A stretch of 64,000 bases of DNA from the NCBI GenBank assembly GCA_002407855.1, contig DHPF01000017.1, positions 109,542 through 173,541 of the forward strand, written 5' to 3'. This stretch comes from Bacteroidales bacterium UBA5371 (lineage in GTDB: Bacteria > Bacteroidota > Bacteroidia > Bacteroidales > P3). The number at the start of each line of letters is the position of its first letter. The first letter of the stretch is position 1. Below the pieces are notes generated by a model that did no database searches, was not told the origin of the DNA, and saw nothing but the letters and a program-made list of their open reading frames with translations. This document shows positions 25,418-33,053 of this stretch, in pieces. A program made the translations under genes and the position numbers.

Positions 25418-26713
25418 CTATCTTATCCATAAGGAAGGGTTTAGTATGGTGTTTCCTTTCCAGATTTGGAAGTTAAACTCCGAAACGTTATCGTTGTTTG
25501 TGTAAACTTTCCCTAAGGTTTGTTTTGTTGCGACCTTTGTTCCCAAAGAAACATTAACTCCAGAAATATTGGTATAAACGCTTAGATAGTCTCCATGACG
25601 GAGGATTATAACGCTTTGCCCGTTTGGTCCCTTGAATATCTTTGAGACCACTCCTTCAAAAACAGCTCTGATTTCGGCTCCTTTTGGGGTGCGGATATCT
25701 ATTCCGTTGTTGTCAATGGTGATTCCTTTTATGTCAGGGTGAGGATGTTTCCCGAAATTGCTTGTAACAACTCCTTGCTGGGTTGGCCAGGGGAGTTTCC
25801 CTTTATTTGCCGAGAAAGTATTAGAAAGCTTTACTTCCTCAGGGGTAGCACTCATCACGTATTTTGTTGCCTCTGACGTTTTATCCGCACTCTTGGTCTT
25901 GCTGCTCTTGGAGCTTTCTTCCTTAGCTTTCTTAGCTTTTGCTGCAATTGCTGCTTGTTTTCTGACCTCTTGTGCAATTGCTGCATTGATTTCGTTTTGG
26001 AGTTTTTTCCTTCTGGCTTGTTTTTCTTTGATTTGCTTGGTGAGTTGTTTTTCTTTTTTGCTAAGCTGGTTAATATTCTTTTGCTTAACTTTTTCTTCTT
26101 GGGTCAAGCTCTGTTTGTTCTTCTCTTCTTGTTGTAGCAGGCTTTCTTGGTTCTTTTTCTTTATTGAAAGCTCGTTGGTCTTCTTCTCCAATTCGTCTGA
26201 CTTACTTTGAATATTTTGTATCATATTCTTTTGCCTGTTGCCATACTGACGAAAGAAAACATATCTCTGGTAGGCTTGACGATAGTTCTTTGAAGAGAAG
26301 ATAAATAGGATTTTATCGGTAGAGGTTTTATTCTTTTGGGCATAGCGAAGCATTTTGGCGTAGTCTTGCTTCAATACTTTTATCTCTTGATTGATTTCAA
26401 CGATAGATTTCTGAGTGCTGCGGATTTCTCCGTTAAGCATACTCATCTGTTGTGAAATATTATTGATAAGTTTTTGACGAGAGGCAATTTTTTTCTTTAA
26501 GATAGAGAGTTCTGATGCCGATAATCTCTTGGTGTTCTTAGTTTCTTTAAGGATTGCGTTAATTGCATTGATTTCTCTTTCTATTTTAGCTTTTTCGTTT
26601 TCTAATTTCTGCCTATCCTGAGCATTGGAATAAAAACAAAATACAAGTAAAAGACAGGTTAGAGTAAATGTCTTTAAATTAAATGGTTTAATATGATATT
26701 TTGAGTTGAACAT
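25418..26713 (-). CDS. EnvC-like murein hydrolase activator (degenerate M23 domain)
   Basis: A 431-residue exported protein: signal peptide (to about SNA), a long coiled coil (about 35-245, rich in Lys, Gln and Glu), then a C-terminal LytM/M23 domain. The domain lacks its zinc ligands: the usual HxGxD position reads NNGID, the YxH position reads VYTN, and the LHFE position reads FNFQIW. This is the pattern of EnvC, which activates cell-division amidases instead of cutting murein itself. The length and coiled coil also match EnvC. dsbD lies downstream in the same direction. Confidence 0.88.
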   Translation of the reverse strand: MFNSKYHIKPFNLKTFTLTCLLLVFCFYSNAQDRQKLENEKAKIEREINAINAILKETKNTKRLSASELSILKKKIASRQKLINNISQQMSMLNGEIRSTQKSIVEINQEIKVLKQDYAKMLRYAQKNKTSTDKILFIFSSKNYRQAYQRYVFFRQYGNRQKNMIQNIQSKSDELEKKTNELSIKKKNQESLLQQEEKNKQSLTQEEKVKQKNINQLSKKEKQLTKQIKEKQARRKKLQNEINAAIAQEVRKQAAIAAKAKKAKEESSKSSKTKSADKTSEATKYVMSATPEEVKLSNTFSANKGKLPWPTQQGVVTSNFGKHPHPDIKGITIDNNGIDIRTPKGAEIRAVFEGVVSKIFKGPNGQSVIILRHGDYLSVYTNISGVNVSLGTKVATKQTLGKVYTNNDNVSEFNFQIWKGNTILNPSLWIR

Positions 26714-27047
26714 GCTTTGTCGGAAAATTAATTGCCAAAATTACAAATAATATATTAAATGGAGTAAATTAGCTTAATTTTATTGTTAATCAATAAGCGG
26801 AACTTAACTAAAAAAGACCTGTCCTTTAAACAGAAAGTCCTGATAATTTGTGTTTAATATTATTTCTTTTTGAAGAATTACTATGTTTTTTCCTCACAAC
26901 ATCAAATAAAGTACTTTCCTAATTAAAAAGTAGTTCCCAACAAAATATTTATTAAAAAATATTCATTTATGTTTATTTTTAAGAATAAATATATATATCT
27001 TTGCAGCATTAAATTATACATATATTTTACATCTAATATTATTTGTT
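26714..27047. promoter_or_regulatory. Divergent promoter gap between envC-like and dksA-like genes
   Basis: This 334-bp AT-rich gap has a minus-strand TAATTTTG at 26736-26743 facing the envC-like gene. It also has a plus-strand TATCTTTG at 26996-27003, 45 bases before the dksA-like ATG. I see no gene or repeat array between them. Confidence 0.5.
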
Positions 27048-27458
27048 ATGAGTGAAGCTAAGAAAGTAGTGAAAAGATATTCTGACGAAGAGTTGAATGA
27101 GTTTAAAGCTATTATTGATGAGAAATTGGTTAAAGCCAGGGAAAATCTTGCTATGTTATTAGAGGCTGCTTCAAATGATGCTAATGATTTAGGAGACACT
27201 TCTCCAACATTCAAAGTATTGGAAGAGGCTAGTAGCGTTCAGTCAAAAGAAGAGAACGCTAATATGGCAGCCAGACAACAAAAGTTTATTAAGGATTTGG
27301 AGGCTGCATTAATCAGGATTGAAAACAAAACTTATGGCATTTGTCGTATTACAGGAGAATTAATTCCTAAGGAACGTTTACGTTTAGTCCCTCATGCAAC
27401 CCTAACAGTGGAAGCAAAGAACATGCAAGGACAAAACAAGCCAATTAAACGGAAATAA
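27048..27458 (+). CDS. DksA/TraR-family protein lacking the zinc cysteines
   Basis: A 136-residue protein with an N-terminal coiled coil and a C-terminal DksA fold. The usual CxxC...CxxC zinc site is reduced to one Cys in YGICRITGELIPKERL; the second pair is replaced in LTVEAKNMQ. Cys-less DksA-like proteins are normal in Bacteroidota. DksA enters the RNA polymerase secondary channel with ppGpp, but whether this version does so is not known from sequence. It is the first gene of dksA-like / lspA / CNNM, with gaps of 5 and 7 bases. Confidence 0.88.
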   Translation: MSEAKKVVKRYSDEELNEFKAIIDEKLVKARENLAMLLEAASNDANDLGDTSPTFKVLEEASSVQSKEENANMAARQQKFIKDLEAALIRIENKTYGICRITGELIPKERLRLVPHATLTVEAKNMQGQNKPIKRK

Positions 27459-27463
27459 GCTAA

Positions 27464-28120
27464 ATGAAAAAGCCTTTTATCCTAATCTTTATAGTTCTGA
27501 TTATTGATCAGGTCTTAAAGATATGGATTAAACTTAACATGACCATTGGACAGGAGATTTCTCTTATTGGTTCTTGGTGTAAGATTCATTTTATTGAGAA
27601 CGAAGGGATGGCTTTTGGAATGAGTTTTGGAGGAGATTGGGGCAAATTGCTGCTAACTCTTTTCCGTATTATTGCCTCTGTGCTTATTTTCATGTATCTA
27701 AGGAAGCTTATCAAAAGAAAAGAATCTAAGTTAATAATATATAGTATGGCTCTGATTTTTGCAGGAGCTGTGGGGAATATTATTGATTCTATGTTTTATG
27801 GGTTAGTGTTTTCAGAGAGTACTTTCTTTCAACAAGCAGTAATGTTTCAAGGGGGCTACTCATCCTTTCTTTATGGTAAGGTTGTAGATATGTTTTATTT
27901 TCCTTTAATAGATACAACTTTTCCTCTATGGATGCCTTTTGTTGCGGGAGAGCCTTTCCGTTTTTTTAATGCAATTTTTAATATAGCTGATATTTCTATT
28001 ACTATTGGTGTTTGTTTATTGATTATTTCTTTATTATTTGTGCCCAAGGGTAAAAGAGAAATATCAGCAAGCATAGAAAAAGAAGAAAAAGAAGAAGGAA
28101 TAGAAAATAATAATATTTAG
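27464..28120 (+). CDS. lspA: Lipoprotein signal peptidase (signal peptidase II)
   Basis: LspA is an inner-membrane aspartyl protease that removes the signal peptide of lipidated prolipoproteins. Four helices are visible. The catalytic aspartates are in GAVGNIIDSMFYG and NIADISITIG. At 218 residues it carries the longer periplasmic insertion (about 115-165) usual in Bacteroidota, compared with about 160 residues in E. coli. A charged tail (EKEEKEEG) ends the protein. The several lipoproteins in this window are plausible substrates. Confidence 0.93.
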   Translation: MKKPFILIFIVLIIDQVLKIWIKLNMTIGQEISLIGSWCKIHFIENEGMAFGMSFGGDWGKLLLTLFRIIASVLIFMYLRKLIKRKESKLIIYSMALIFAGAVGNIIDSMFYGLVFSESTFFQQAVMFQGGYSSFLYGKVVDMFYFPLIDTTFPLWMPFVAGEPFRFFNAIFNIADISITIGVCLLIISLLFVPKGKREISASIEKEEKEEGIENNNI

Positions 28121-28127
28121 TATAATT

Positions 28128-29390
28128 GTGGAGATTCTAATAATTCTTGTTTTAATTTTGATTAATGGTGTATTCTCAATGTCGGAGATTGCTGTTGTTT
28201 CTTCTCGTCGTTCCAAATTAGAATCTCTGACGAAGAAGGGTGACCAAAATGCCAGAAAGATATTAAAAACGGCTGAACATCCTGAGTATTTTCTTTCAAC
28301 GGTTCAAATTGCCATAACTGCAATTGGGCTTATAACAGGATTGTATTCGGGCAAAAGCCTTTCTGTTCCTCTGAGTAATTTTCTTTTAAAATTAGGTTTG
28401 GGAGCTTCTTCCATTTGGGTAGCTCATGTGTTGGTTGTTATAGTAATTACTTATCTTACCTTGGTCATTGGGGAATTACTTCCCAAAAAAATAGGCTTGA
28501 ATAACCCTGAAAAGATTGCAAGCAGGATAATTTCTCCTATGAACCTTCTTACCAAACTAACATATCCTTTTGTTGTGTTATTATCGTGGAGTACTAATTT
28601 ATTAATAAAGATTTTTGGGATAAAGAAGAATACTAATTCTGTTATAACAGAAGATGAAATCAAACAAATAATAAACGAAAGTACAGAGGTTGGAGAAATA
28701 CAAGAAGTAGAGCAAGATATTGTTGAAAGAGTTTTTAGTTTGGGTGATAGAGATATCTCGTCATTAATGACTCACAGAAACGATTTTGAATGGTTTGATG
28801 TTAATGATAGTTTTAGTCAGATAAAGGAAAAATTATCTCAACATATACATTATATCTATCCTGTTGCAGACAAATCTTTGGATAATATTATTGGTGTAGT
28901 GTTTTTAAAAGATATGTTTAATAAGCAGGAAGGTACAATAAGAGATATAGTTAAGGAACCTCAGTTCTTGCCTGAGAGTTCGAGTGCTTATCATGCCTTA
29001 GAAATTTTTAAAGCAAAGAAGATAAACTATTCTTTAATTATTGACGAATTTGGGTTAATTATAGGAATGGTTACAATGAATGATATTTTAGAGTCTTTGG
29101 TTGGCTCTGCTGACCAAATAGGGATAAGAGATGAGTATGAAATGAAAAAAAGAGAAGATGGGACTTGGCTTGTTGATGGTCAATATCCGTTTTTTGATTT
29201 TCTAAGTTATTTTGAATTGGAAAATAAATATCAAGAATTAGATTATAATACCCTAAGTGGTTTAATTTTGGATTTAATTGGGAAAATACCAAAAGAAGGG
29301 GATAAAATTAATTGGGAAATGTTTTGTTTTGAGATAGTTGATATGGATTTAGCAAGAATAGATAAGGTGGTAGTTTCAACAATAAAATAG
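28128..29390 (+). CDS. CNNM/CorC-family membrane protein with CBS domains (hemolysin-type)
   Basis: A 420-residue protein with an N-terminal DUF21/CNNM membrane domain (about 1-150), then two CBS domains (about 195-325, with SLMTHRNDFEWFDV and YSLIIDEFGLIIGMVTMNDILE), then a CorC_HlyC C-terminal domain. Such proteins are linked to Mg2+ or cobalt export. The start is GTG at 28128, 7 bases after the lspA stop; no nearby in-frame ATG precedes the first helix. It closes the dksA-like operon. Confidence 0.85.
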   Translation: MEILIILVLILINGVFSMSEIAVVSSRRSKLESLTKKGDQNARKILKTAEHPEYFLSTVQIAITAIGLITGLYSGKSLSVPLSNFLLKLGLGASSIWVAHVLVVIVITYLTLVIGELLPKKIGLNNPEKIASRIISPMNLLTKLTYPFVVLLSWSTNLLIKIFGIKKNTNSVITEDEIKQIINESTEVGEIQEVEQDIVERVFSLGDRDISSLMTHRNDFEWFDVNDSFSQIKEKLSQHIHYIYPVADKSLDNIIGVVFLKDMFNKQEGTIRDIVKEPQFLPESSSAYHALEIFKAKKINYSLIIDEFGLIIGMVTMNDILESLVGSADQIGIRDEYEMKKREDGTWLVDGQYPFFDFLSYFELENKYQELDYNTLSGLILDLIGKIPKEGDKINWEMFCFEIVDMDLARIDKVVVSTIK

Positions 29391-29418
29391 GATAAAACAA
29401 AAAAAAATCTTCAATAAA

Positions 29419-29449
29419 TTTGTGGAATAAAATATCTTTAATACTTTTG
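29419..29449 (+). promoter_or_regulatory. Promoter for the exbB-exbD operon
   Basis: TTTG at 29419-29422 and TACTTTTG at 29442-29449 have the canonical 19-base spacing, 65 bases before the exbB ATG. Confidence 0.65.
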
Positions 29450-29514
29450 CACTATCTAAAAAAGAAGTTTTAATACAATTACAATTAATAATTAATAACA
29501 AAATAAAAGAAACT

Positions 29515-30315
29515 ATGAAAAAAGTATGTGCTTATTTGTCAATAGTAGTTATATTGACATTAGGTTTATCAAATGTTGCTTACTCACAAGCAGCTAAAGA
29601 AGAAACAAAAACCGAAACTGCAACAGAAACTGCTGCTACTGTTGAAACTGCAACAGCTCAAGAAGAAGCTCCTGCAGAAGAAACCCAATCATTCCATCAA
29701 GTTCTAAAAACAAAGTATATTGAGGGTGGAGTGCCTTGGATGACACCAATTTTAATTTGTATGATTTTGGGTTTAGCATTAGTTATTGAAAGAATTCTTT
29801 ACCTAAATTTAGCAACCACAGATGCTAATAAATTATTAAAACAAATTGAAGAAAAAGTAGCAGGTAACGATTATGAAGGAGCAAAAGAAGTTTGCCGTAA
29901 TACTCGTGGACCAGTTGCATCTATATTCTTCCAAGGACTTGACCGCGTTGATAATGGATTAGAAGATGCTGAAAAAGCATTGACATCTTATGGTGGAGTT
30001 CAAATGGCAAGATTAGAAAGCAATATGAGTTGGATTTCATTATTTATTGCAATTGCTCCATCATTAGGATTCTTAGGAACAGTTGTAGGGATGGTTCAAG
30101 CATTTGACGCTATTGAAAAAGCAGGAGATATTTCTCCAACAGTTGTTGCAGGAGGTATGAAAGTGGCATTGATTACAACAATCTTTGGTTTGATCGTTGC
30201 TTTAATTCTTCAAGTATGTTATAACTATTTACTTTCTAAAATTGAAAGCATAGTAACAACAATGGAAGATTCTTCTATTACATTTATGGACATCTTGGTT
30301 AAACATAGAAAATAG
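29515..30315 (+). CDS. exbB: ExbB/TolQ/MotA-family proton channel protein
   Basis: A 266-residue inner-membrane protein that, with ExbD, converts proton motive force into motion for TonB-type transport. The N-terminus is a signal-like helix followed by a low-complexity Glu/Thr/Ala segment (about 28-60). Then comes one helix (about 78-95), the cytoplasmic domain, and the conserved helix pair around SLFIAIAPSLGFLGTVVGMVQAF and GGMKVALITTIFGLIVALI. The extra N-terminal part is common in Bacteroidota. It is followed by a small membrane protein and two ExbD genes. No TonB gene is in the window. Confidence 0.9.
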   Translation: MKKVCAYLSIVVILTLGLSNVAYSQAAKEETKTETATETAATVETATAQEEAPAEETQSFHQVLKTKYIEGGVPWMTPILICMILGLALVIERILYLNLATTDANKLLKQIEEKVAGNDYEGAKEVCRNTRGPVASIFFQGLDRVDNGLEDAEKALTSYGGVQMARLESNMSWISLFIAIAPSLGFLGTVVGMVQAFDAIEKAGDISPTVVAGGMKVALITTIFGLIVALILQVCYNYLLSKIESIVTTMEDSSITFMDILVKHRK

Positions 30316-30387
30316 TAAATGAATTAGGAAATTTCTTTAATGAAGAAATGAAAAACTATTTTAATTACTAATTAAATTAAACCAAGG

Positions 30388-30390
30388 AGG
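30388..30390 (+). promoter_or_regulatory. Strong Shine-Dalgarno before the small membrane protein
   Basis: The sequence AAGGAGG ends at about 30390, six bases before the ATG at 30397. Few other genes in the window have a recognisable Shine-Dalgarno. Confidence 0.6.
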
Positions 30391-30396
30391 TAAAAA

Positions 30397-30849
30397 ATGA
30401 AAAATGATTTTAAAAAAATATATTGGACAATTGTAATAATTTGGGGTACGCTTGCATCTATATGCAGTTTACTATATGCTGTATTTTTTGAAAATGCATC
30501 ATTAGCTCCAATTTTTTGGAATTTGTCTTATTGGACAGTAGTTATATTTATAGCTATTAGTATTATTTCTGCATTAGGATTTGCATTAAGTTTCATTATT
30601 AAAGGCTTTATGGATAATCCTAAAAAACAAATGAAAATTATTATTGCATTCGCAGTAATGATAATCTTATTAGTAGCTACTTATTTACTTGCATCTGGAA
30701 CAGATATTCCAAAAGAATTATTTGAAAGGACAGGCTCTAATTATGGAAATTCAAAACTAATTGGAGGGTCATTATATGCAGTATATGTACTTATGGTAGG
30801 AGTTATTATAGCAGCTTTGTATTCAGAAATAGCAAAAAAATTCAGGTAA
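30397..30849 (+). CDS. Small four-helix membrane protein of the exb operon
   Basis: A 150-residue protein with four predicted membrane helices (about 8-30, 42-66, 80-101, 125-145) and no family I can name. It lies between exbB and the first exbD, whose ATG comes 1 base after its stop. The start is preceded by AAGGAGG 7 bases upstream. A strong Shine-Dalgarno is unusual in this genome and may set a different expression level for this gene. A structural or regulatory part of the ExbBD complex is an inference from position only. Confidence 0.75.
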   Translation: MKNDFKKIYWTIVIIWGTLASICSLLYAVFFENASLAPIFWNLSYWTVVIFIAISIISALGFALSFIIKGFMDNPKKQMKIIIAFAVMIILLVATYLLASGTDIPKELFERTGSNYGNSKLIGGSLYAVYVLMVGVIIAALYSEIAKKFR

Positions 30850-30850
30850 T

Positions 30851-31429
30851 ATGGCAAGAAAGAAAAAAGGGGTTCCAACATTGAACACTTCGTCAACGGC
30901 AGATATCTCGTTTCTTTTGCTTACTTTCTTCCTATTAACATCATCAATTAATACGGATTTAGGTATTCAGAGACGATTACCGCCGCCATCCGACCCAAAT
31001 GTAAAACCACCAGAAATCCATAAAAGAAACACATTTACCGTTAAGGTAAATCGTGCAGACCAACTCTTGTTTGATGGAACAGTTGGAGAAATAAATGGAC
31101 TTAAGAAAAGAGCTAAGGAGTTCTTATCAAATCCACAAAATCTATCCAACTTACCAGAAAAAACACCAACAAATATTCCCTTAATAGGAATGTATGATGT
31201 TTCAAAAGGAGTTATTTCTCTTCAAAATGATAGAGGGACATCTTATGATATGTATTTCAAAGTTCAAAACGAATTGACAGCAGCAATTAATGAATTGAAA
31301 GATGAATTATCAAGAGCTCAGTTTGGGCGTTCTTACAAAGATTGTAGAGAAGACCAAAGAGAAGCAATTGATAAAGCGATTCCAACTGCTATTTCGGAAG
31401 CTGAACCAAAAAATGTAGGAGGAAATTAA
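30851..31429 (+). CDS. exbD: ExbD/TolR-family protein 1
   Basis: A 192-residue ExbD-like protein. A single N-terminal helix (about 15-35) contains STADISFLLLTFFLLTSSI; the Asp in TADIS is the proton-carrying residue. A periplasmic domain follows with a proline-rich RRLPPPSDPNVKPP linker. The C-terminus is longer than in classical ExbD (about 140). It is paired with a second ExbD immediately downstream (1-base gap), the usual Bacteroidota arrangement, presumably giving a heteromeric ExbD dimer. Confidence 0.88.
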   Translation: MARKKKGVPTLNTSSTADISFLLLTFFLLTSSINTDLGIQRRLPPPSDPNVKPPEIHKRNTFTVKVNRADQLLFDGTVGEINGLKKRAKEFLSNPQNLSNLPEKTPTNIPLIGMYDVSKGVISLQNDRGTSYDMYFKVQNELTAAINELKDELSRAQFGRSYKDCREDQREAIDKAIPTAISEAEPKNVGGN

Positions 31430-31430
31430 T

Positions 31431-31901
31431 ATGGGAAAATTTAAGAAAGAAGGAAGTAAAGAAGTTCCGCAATTCAACGCAAGTTCAATGGGAGATATTA
31501 TCTTTATGTTCTTATTCTTCTTTATGGTTATTTCAACAATGAGAGAAAGCACTCTATTTGTAAAAGTAGATGTTCCTCAGGGTTCAGAGATACAAAAATT
31601 AGAAAAGAAATCACTAAGTAGTAATATCTTCGTTGGAGTACCTATTGAAGAGAAAAAATATGGCTCGGCTCCACGTATTCAATTAAATGATCAATTTGCT
31701 GAAATAAGCGATATTAAAGCTTTTGTTGAATCGGAAAGAGCTGCAAGAGATGAGGTTGATGTACCTTTCCTTACAACAACAATTAAATGCGATAAGGAGG
31801 TAAAGATGGGAGACATTACCGACATCAAACAAGAGCTCAGACAAGTTGGAGCATTAAGAATAATGTATGCCGCATCAAGAAGAGCAAAAGACACATACTA
31901 A
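31431..31901 (+). CDS. exbD: ExbD/TolR-family protein 2
   Basis: A 156-residue ExbD-like protein with one helix (about 17-36, SSMGDIIFMFLFFFMVISTM). The Asp in MGDII is in the proton-path position. The periplasmic domain ends in ALRIMYAASRRAKDTY. It is last in the operon, and an intrinsic terminator follows within 20 bases. Its divergence from the first ExbD suggests distinct roles in one complex. Confidence 0.88.
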   Translation: MGKFKKEGSKEVPQFNASSMGDIIFMFLFFFMVISTMRESTLFVKVDVPQGSEIQKLEKKSLSSNIFVGVPIEEKKYGSAPRIQLNDQFAEISDIKAFVESERAARDEVDVPFLTTTIKCDKEVKMGDITDIKQELRQVGALRIMYAASRRAKDTY

Positions 31902-31915
31902 ACTTTAAATACAAT

Positions 31916-31955
31916 CAAAAAAGCTGCTTAAAGGAATTTTAGGCAGCTTTTTTTA
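31916..31955 (+). terminator. Intrinsic terminator of the exb operon
   Basis: AAAAAAGCTGC...GCAGCTTTTTTT forms a stem of about 11 bp with one bulged C, a short loop and a T run. Confidence 0.8.
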
Positions 31956-32021
31956 TTATAAGCAAAGTAGATATAAGTTATAGCAAAATAATTAATAGGT
32001 TATAAGACAGAATTATTAAGT

Positions 32022-32750
32022 ATGGAATTTGTATGTAAGCAATTCTCTCTCAATCATTCCAAAAGCACAATGAAGATAGGAACAGATGCAATTCTGCTTT
32101 CTGCTTTATCTCCAAATATTTCCCCAAAAAATGTTTTAGAAATAGGTACAGGTTGTGGAATAATTGCATTATGTATGGCTCAAAAATACAATAATGCCCA
32201 AATTACTGCAATAGACATTGACCATAATTCCATAGAAGAAGCCAAAGACAATTTCTCCCGTTCCAAATACAATGAAAGGCTCTTTGCAAAAGAGATAGAT
32301 ATCCAGAAATTCTCAAAAAACTCAACCGAGAAATATGATTTAATAATTTCCAATCCACCATTCTTTGTTTCAAGTTTGGAAAGCCCTTTTGCTAAAAGGA
32401 ATAAGGCTCGGCACACCAGCACTTTGTGCTTTGAAGACTTGGCTTTTGCCTCCAAAAACCTTATCTCCGATAACGGAATACTTGCCATAATTCTTCCAAG
32501 CAAAGAGGCAAAAATTTTTGAAAACATAGCAATTAAAGAAAACCTCCACCCAATAGAAAGAATAAAGATATTTTCAAGACCTATCAAAGATTTTCAAAGA
32601 GTGATTTTACACTTCAAGAAGCTAAATTTTAATGATATAGCCCTAAACGAAAAGTATAAAACCATAGTTGAAAGAGAAATAATCATAAGAGATAATAATA
32701 ATAATTTCACCCAAGAATATAATTCACTTGTAAAGGAATTTCTTCTCTAA
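32022..32750 (+). CDS. trmN6: tRNA1(Val) (adenine(37)-N6)-methyltransferase
   Basis: A 242-residue Rossmann methyltransferase. SAM motif I is LEIGTGCGIIAL (about 40-51), the acidic residue ending strand 2 is in AIDIDHNSI, and the N6-adenine catalytic motif NPPF lies near 110. The N-terminal block FSLNHSKSTMKIGTDAILL is typical of the YfiC/TrmN6 group, which methylates A37 of tRNA-Val. It stands alone between the exb terminator and repeat array E. Confidence 0.88.
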   Translation: MEFVCKQFSLNHSKSTMKIGTDAILLSALSPNISPKNVLEIGTGCGIIALCMAQKYNNAQITAIDIDHNSIEEAKDNFSRSKYNERLFAKEIDIQKFSKNSTEKYDLIISNPPFFVSSLESPFAKRNKARHTSTLCFEDLAFASKNLISDNGILAIILPSKEAKIFENIAIKENLHPIERIKIFSRPIKDFQRVILHFKKLNFNDIALNEKYKTIVEREIIIRDNNNNFTQEYNSLVKEFLL

Positions 32751-32789
32751 AATATAATATTCAAATCTTACTATGCCCATCGCAGCATA

Positions 32790-32874
32790 ATTAGAATCAA
32801 ATTCTAAAAATTTAGAATCAAGTTTCAGTAAATTAGAATCAAGTTTCATTTCTCTAAAACTTGATTTGAGTTTA
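32790..32874. repeat. 21-bp repeat array E, inverted orientation with palindrome head
   Basis: TAGAATCA-type units start at 32791, 32812, 32833 and (degenerate, TAAAACTT) 32854, exactly 21 bp apart. The first is the palindrome TTAGAATCAAATTCTAA. It lies in the 300-bp gap 32751-33050 between trmN6 and the first metalloprotease. Apart from this array, the only other thing I see in the gap is the metalloprotease promoter. Confidence 0.85.
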
Positions 32875-32994
32875 TGGGAATCAGATAAAACAATATATGA
32901 TTAAGTTTTTTAGGGATAAAATATATATTTGGGTAAAATAAACGTTATTTAAGTGGAGTAAGAGTTAGAATTGGTGAATTTTGATTAGATTTTC

Positions 32995-33025
32995 TTTGAG
33001 GATTAATCTTTAATTCTTACTTTTG
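32995..33025 (+). promoter_or_regulatory. Promoter for the first M6 metalloprotease
   Basis: TTTG at 32995-32998 and TACTTTTG at 33018-33025 are separated by exactly 19 bases, 28 bases before the ATG at 33054. Confidence 0.65.
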
Positions 33026-33053
33026 CAAGTTAAATATTTTTATTTTTAAGTTG

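Noticed and set aside
25758..26210. Plus-strand open frame inside the EnvC-like gene
   Set aside because: It is the antisense of the coiled-coil codons and gives a Leu/Phe/Ser-rich nonsense sequence.
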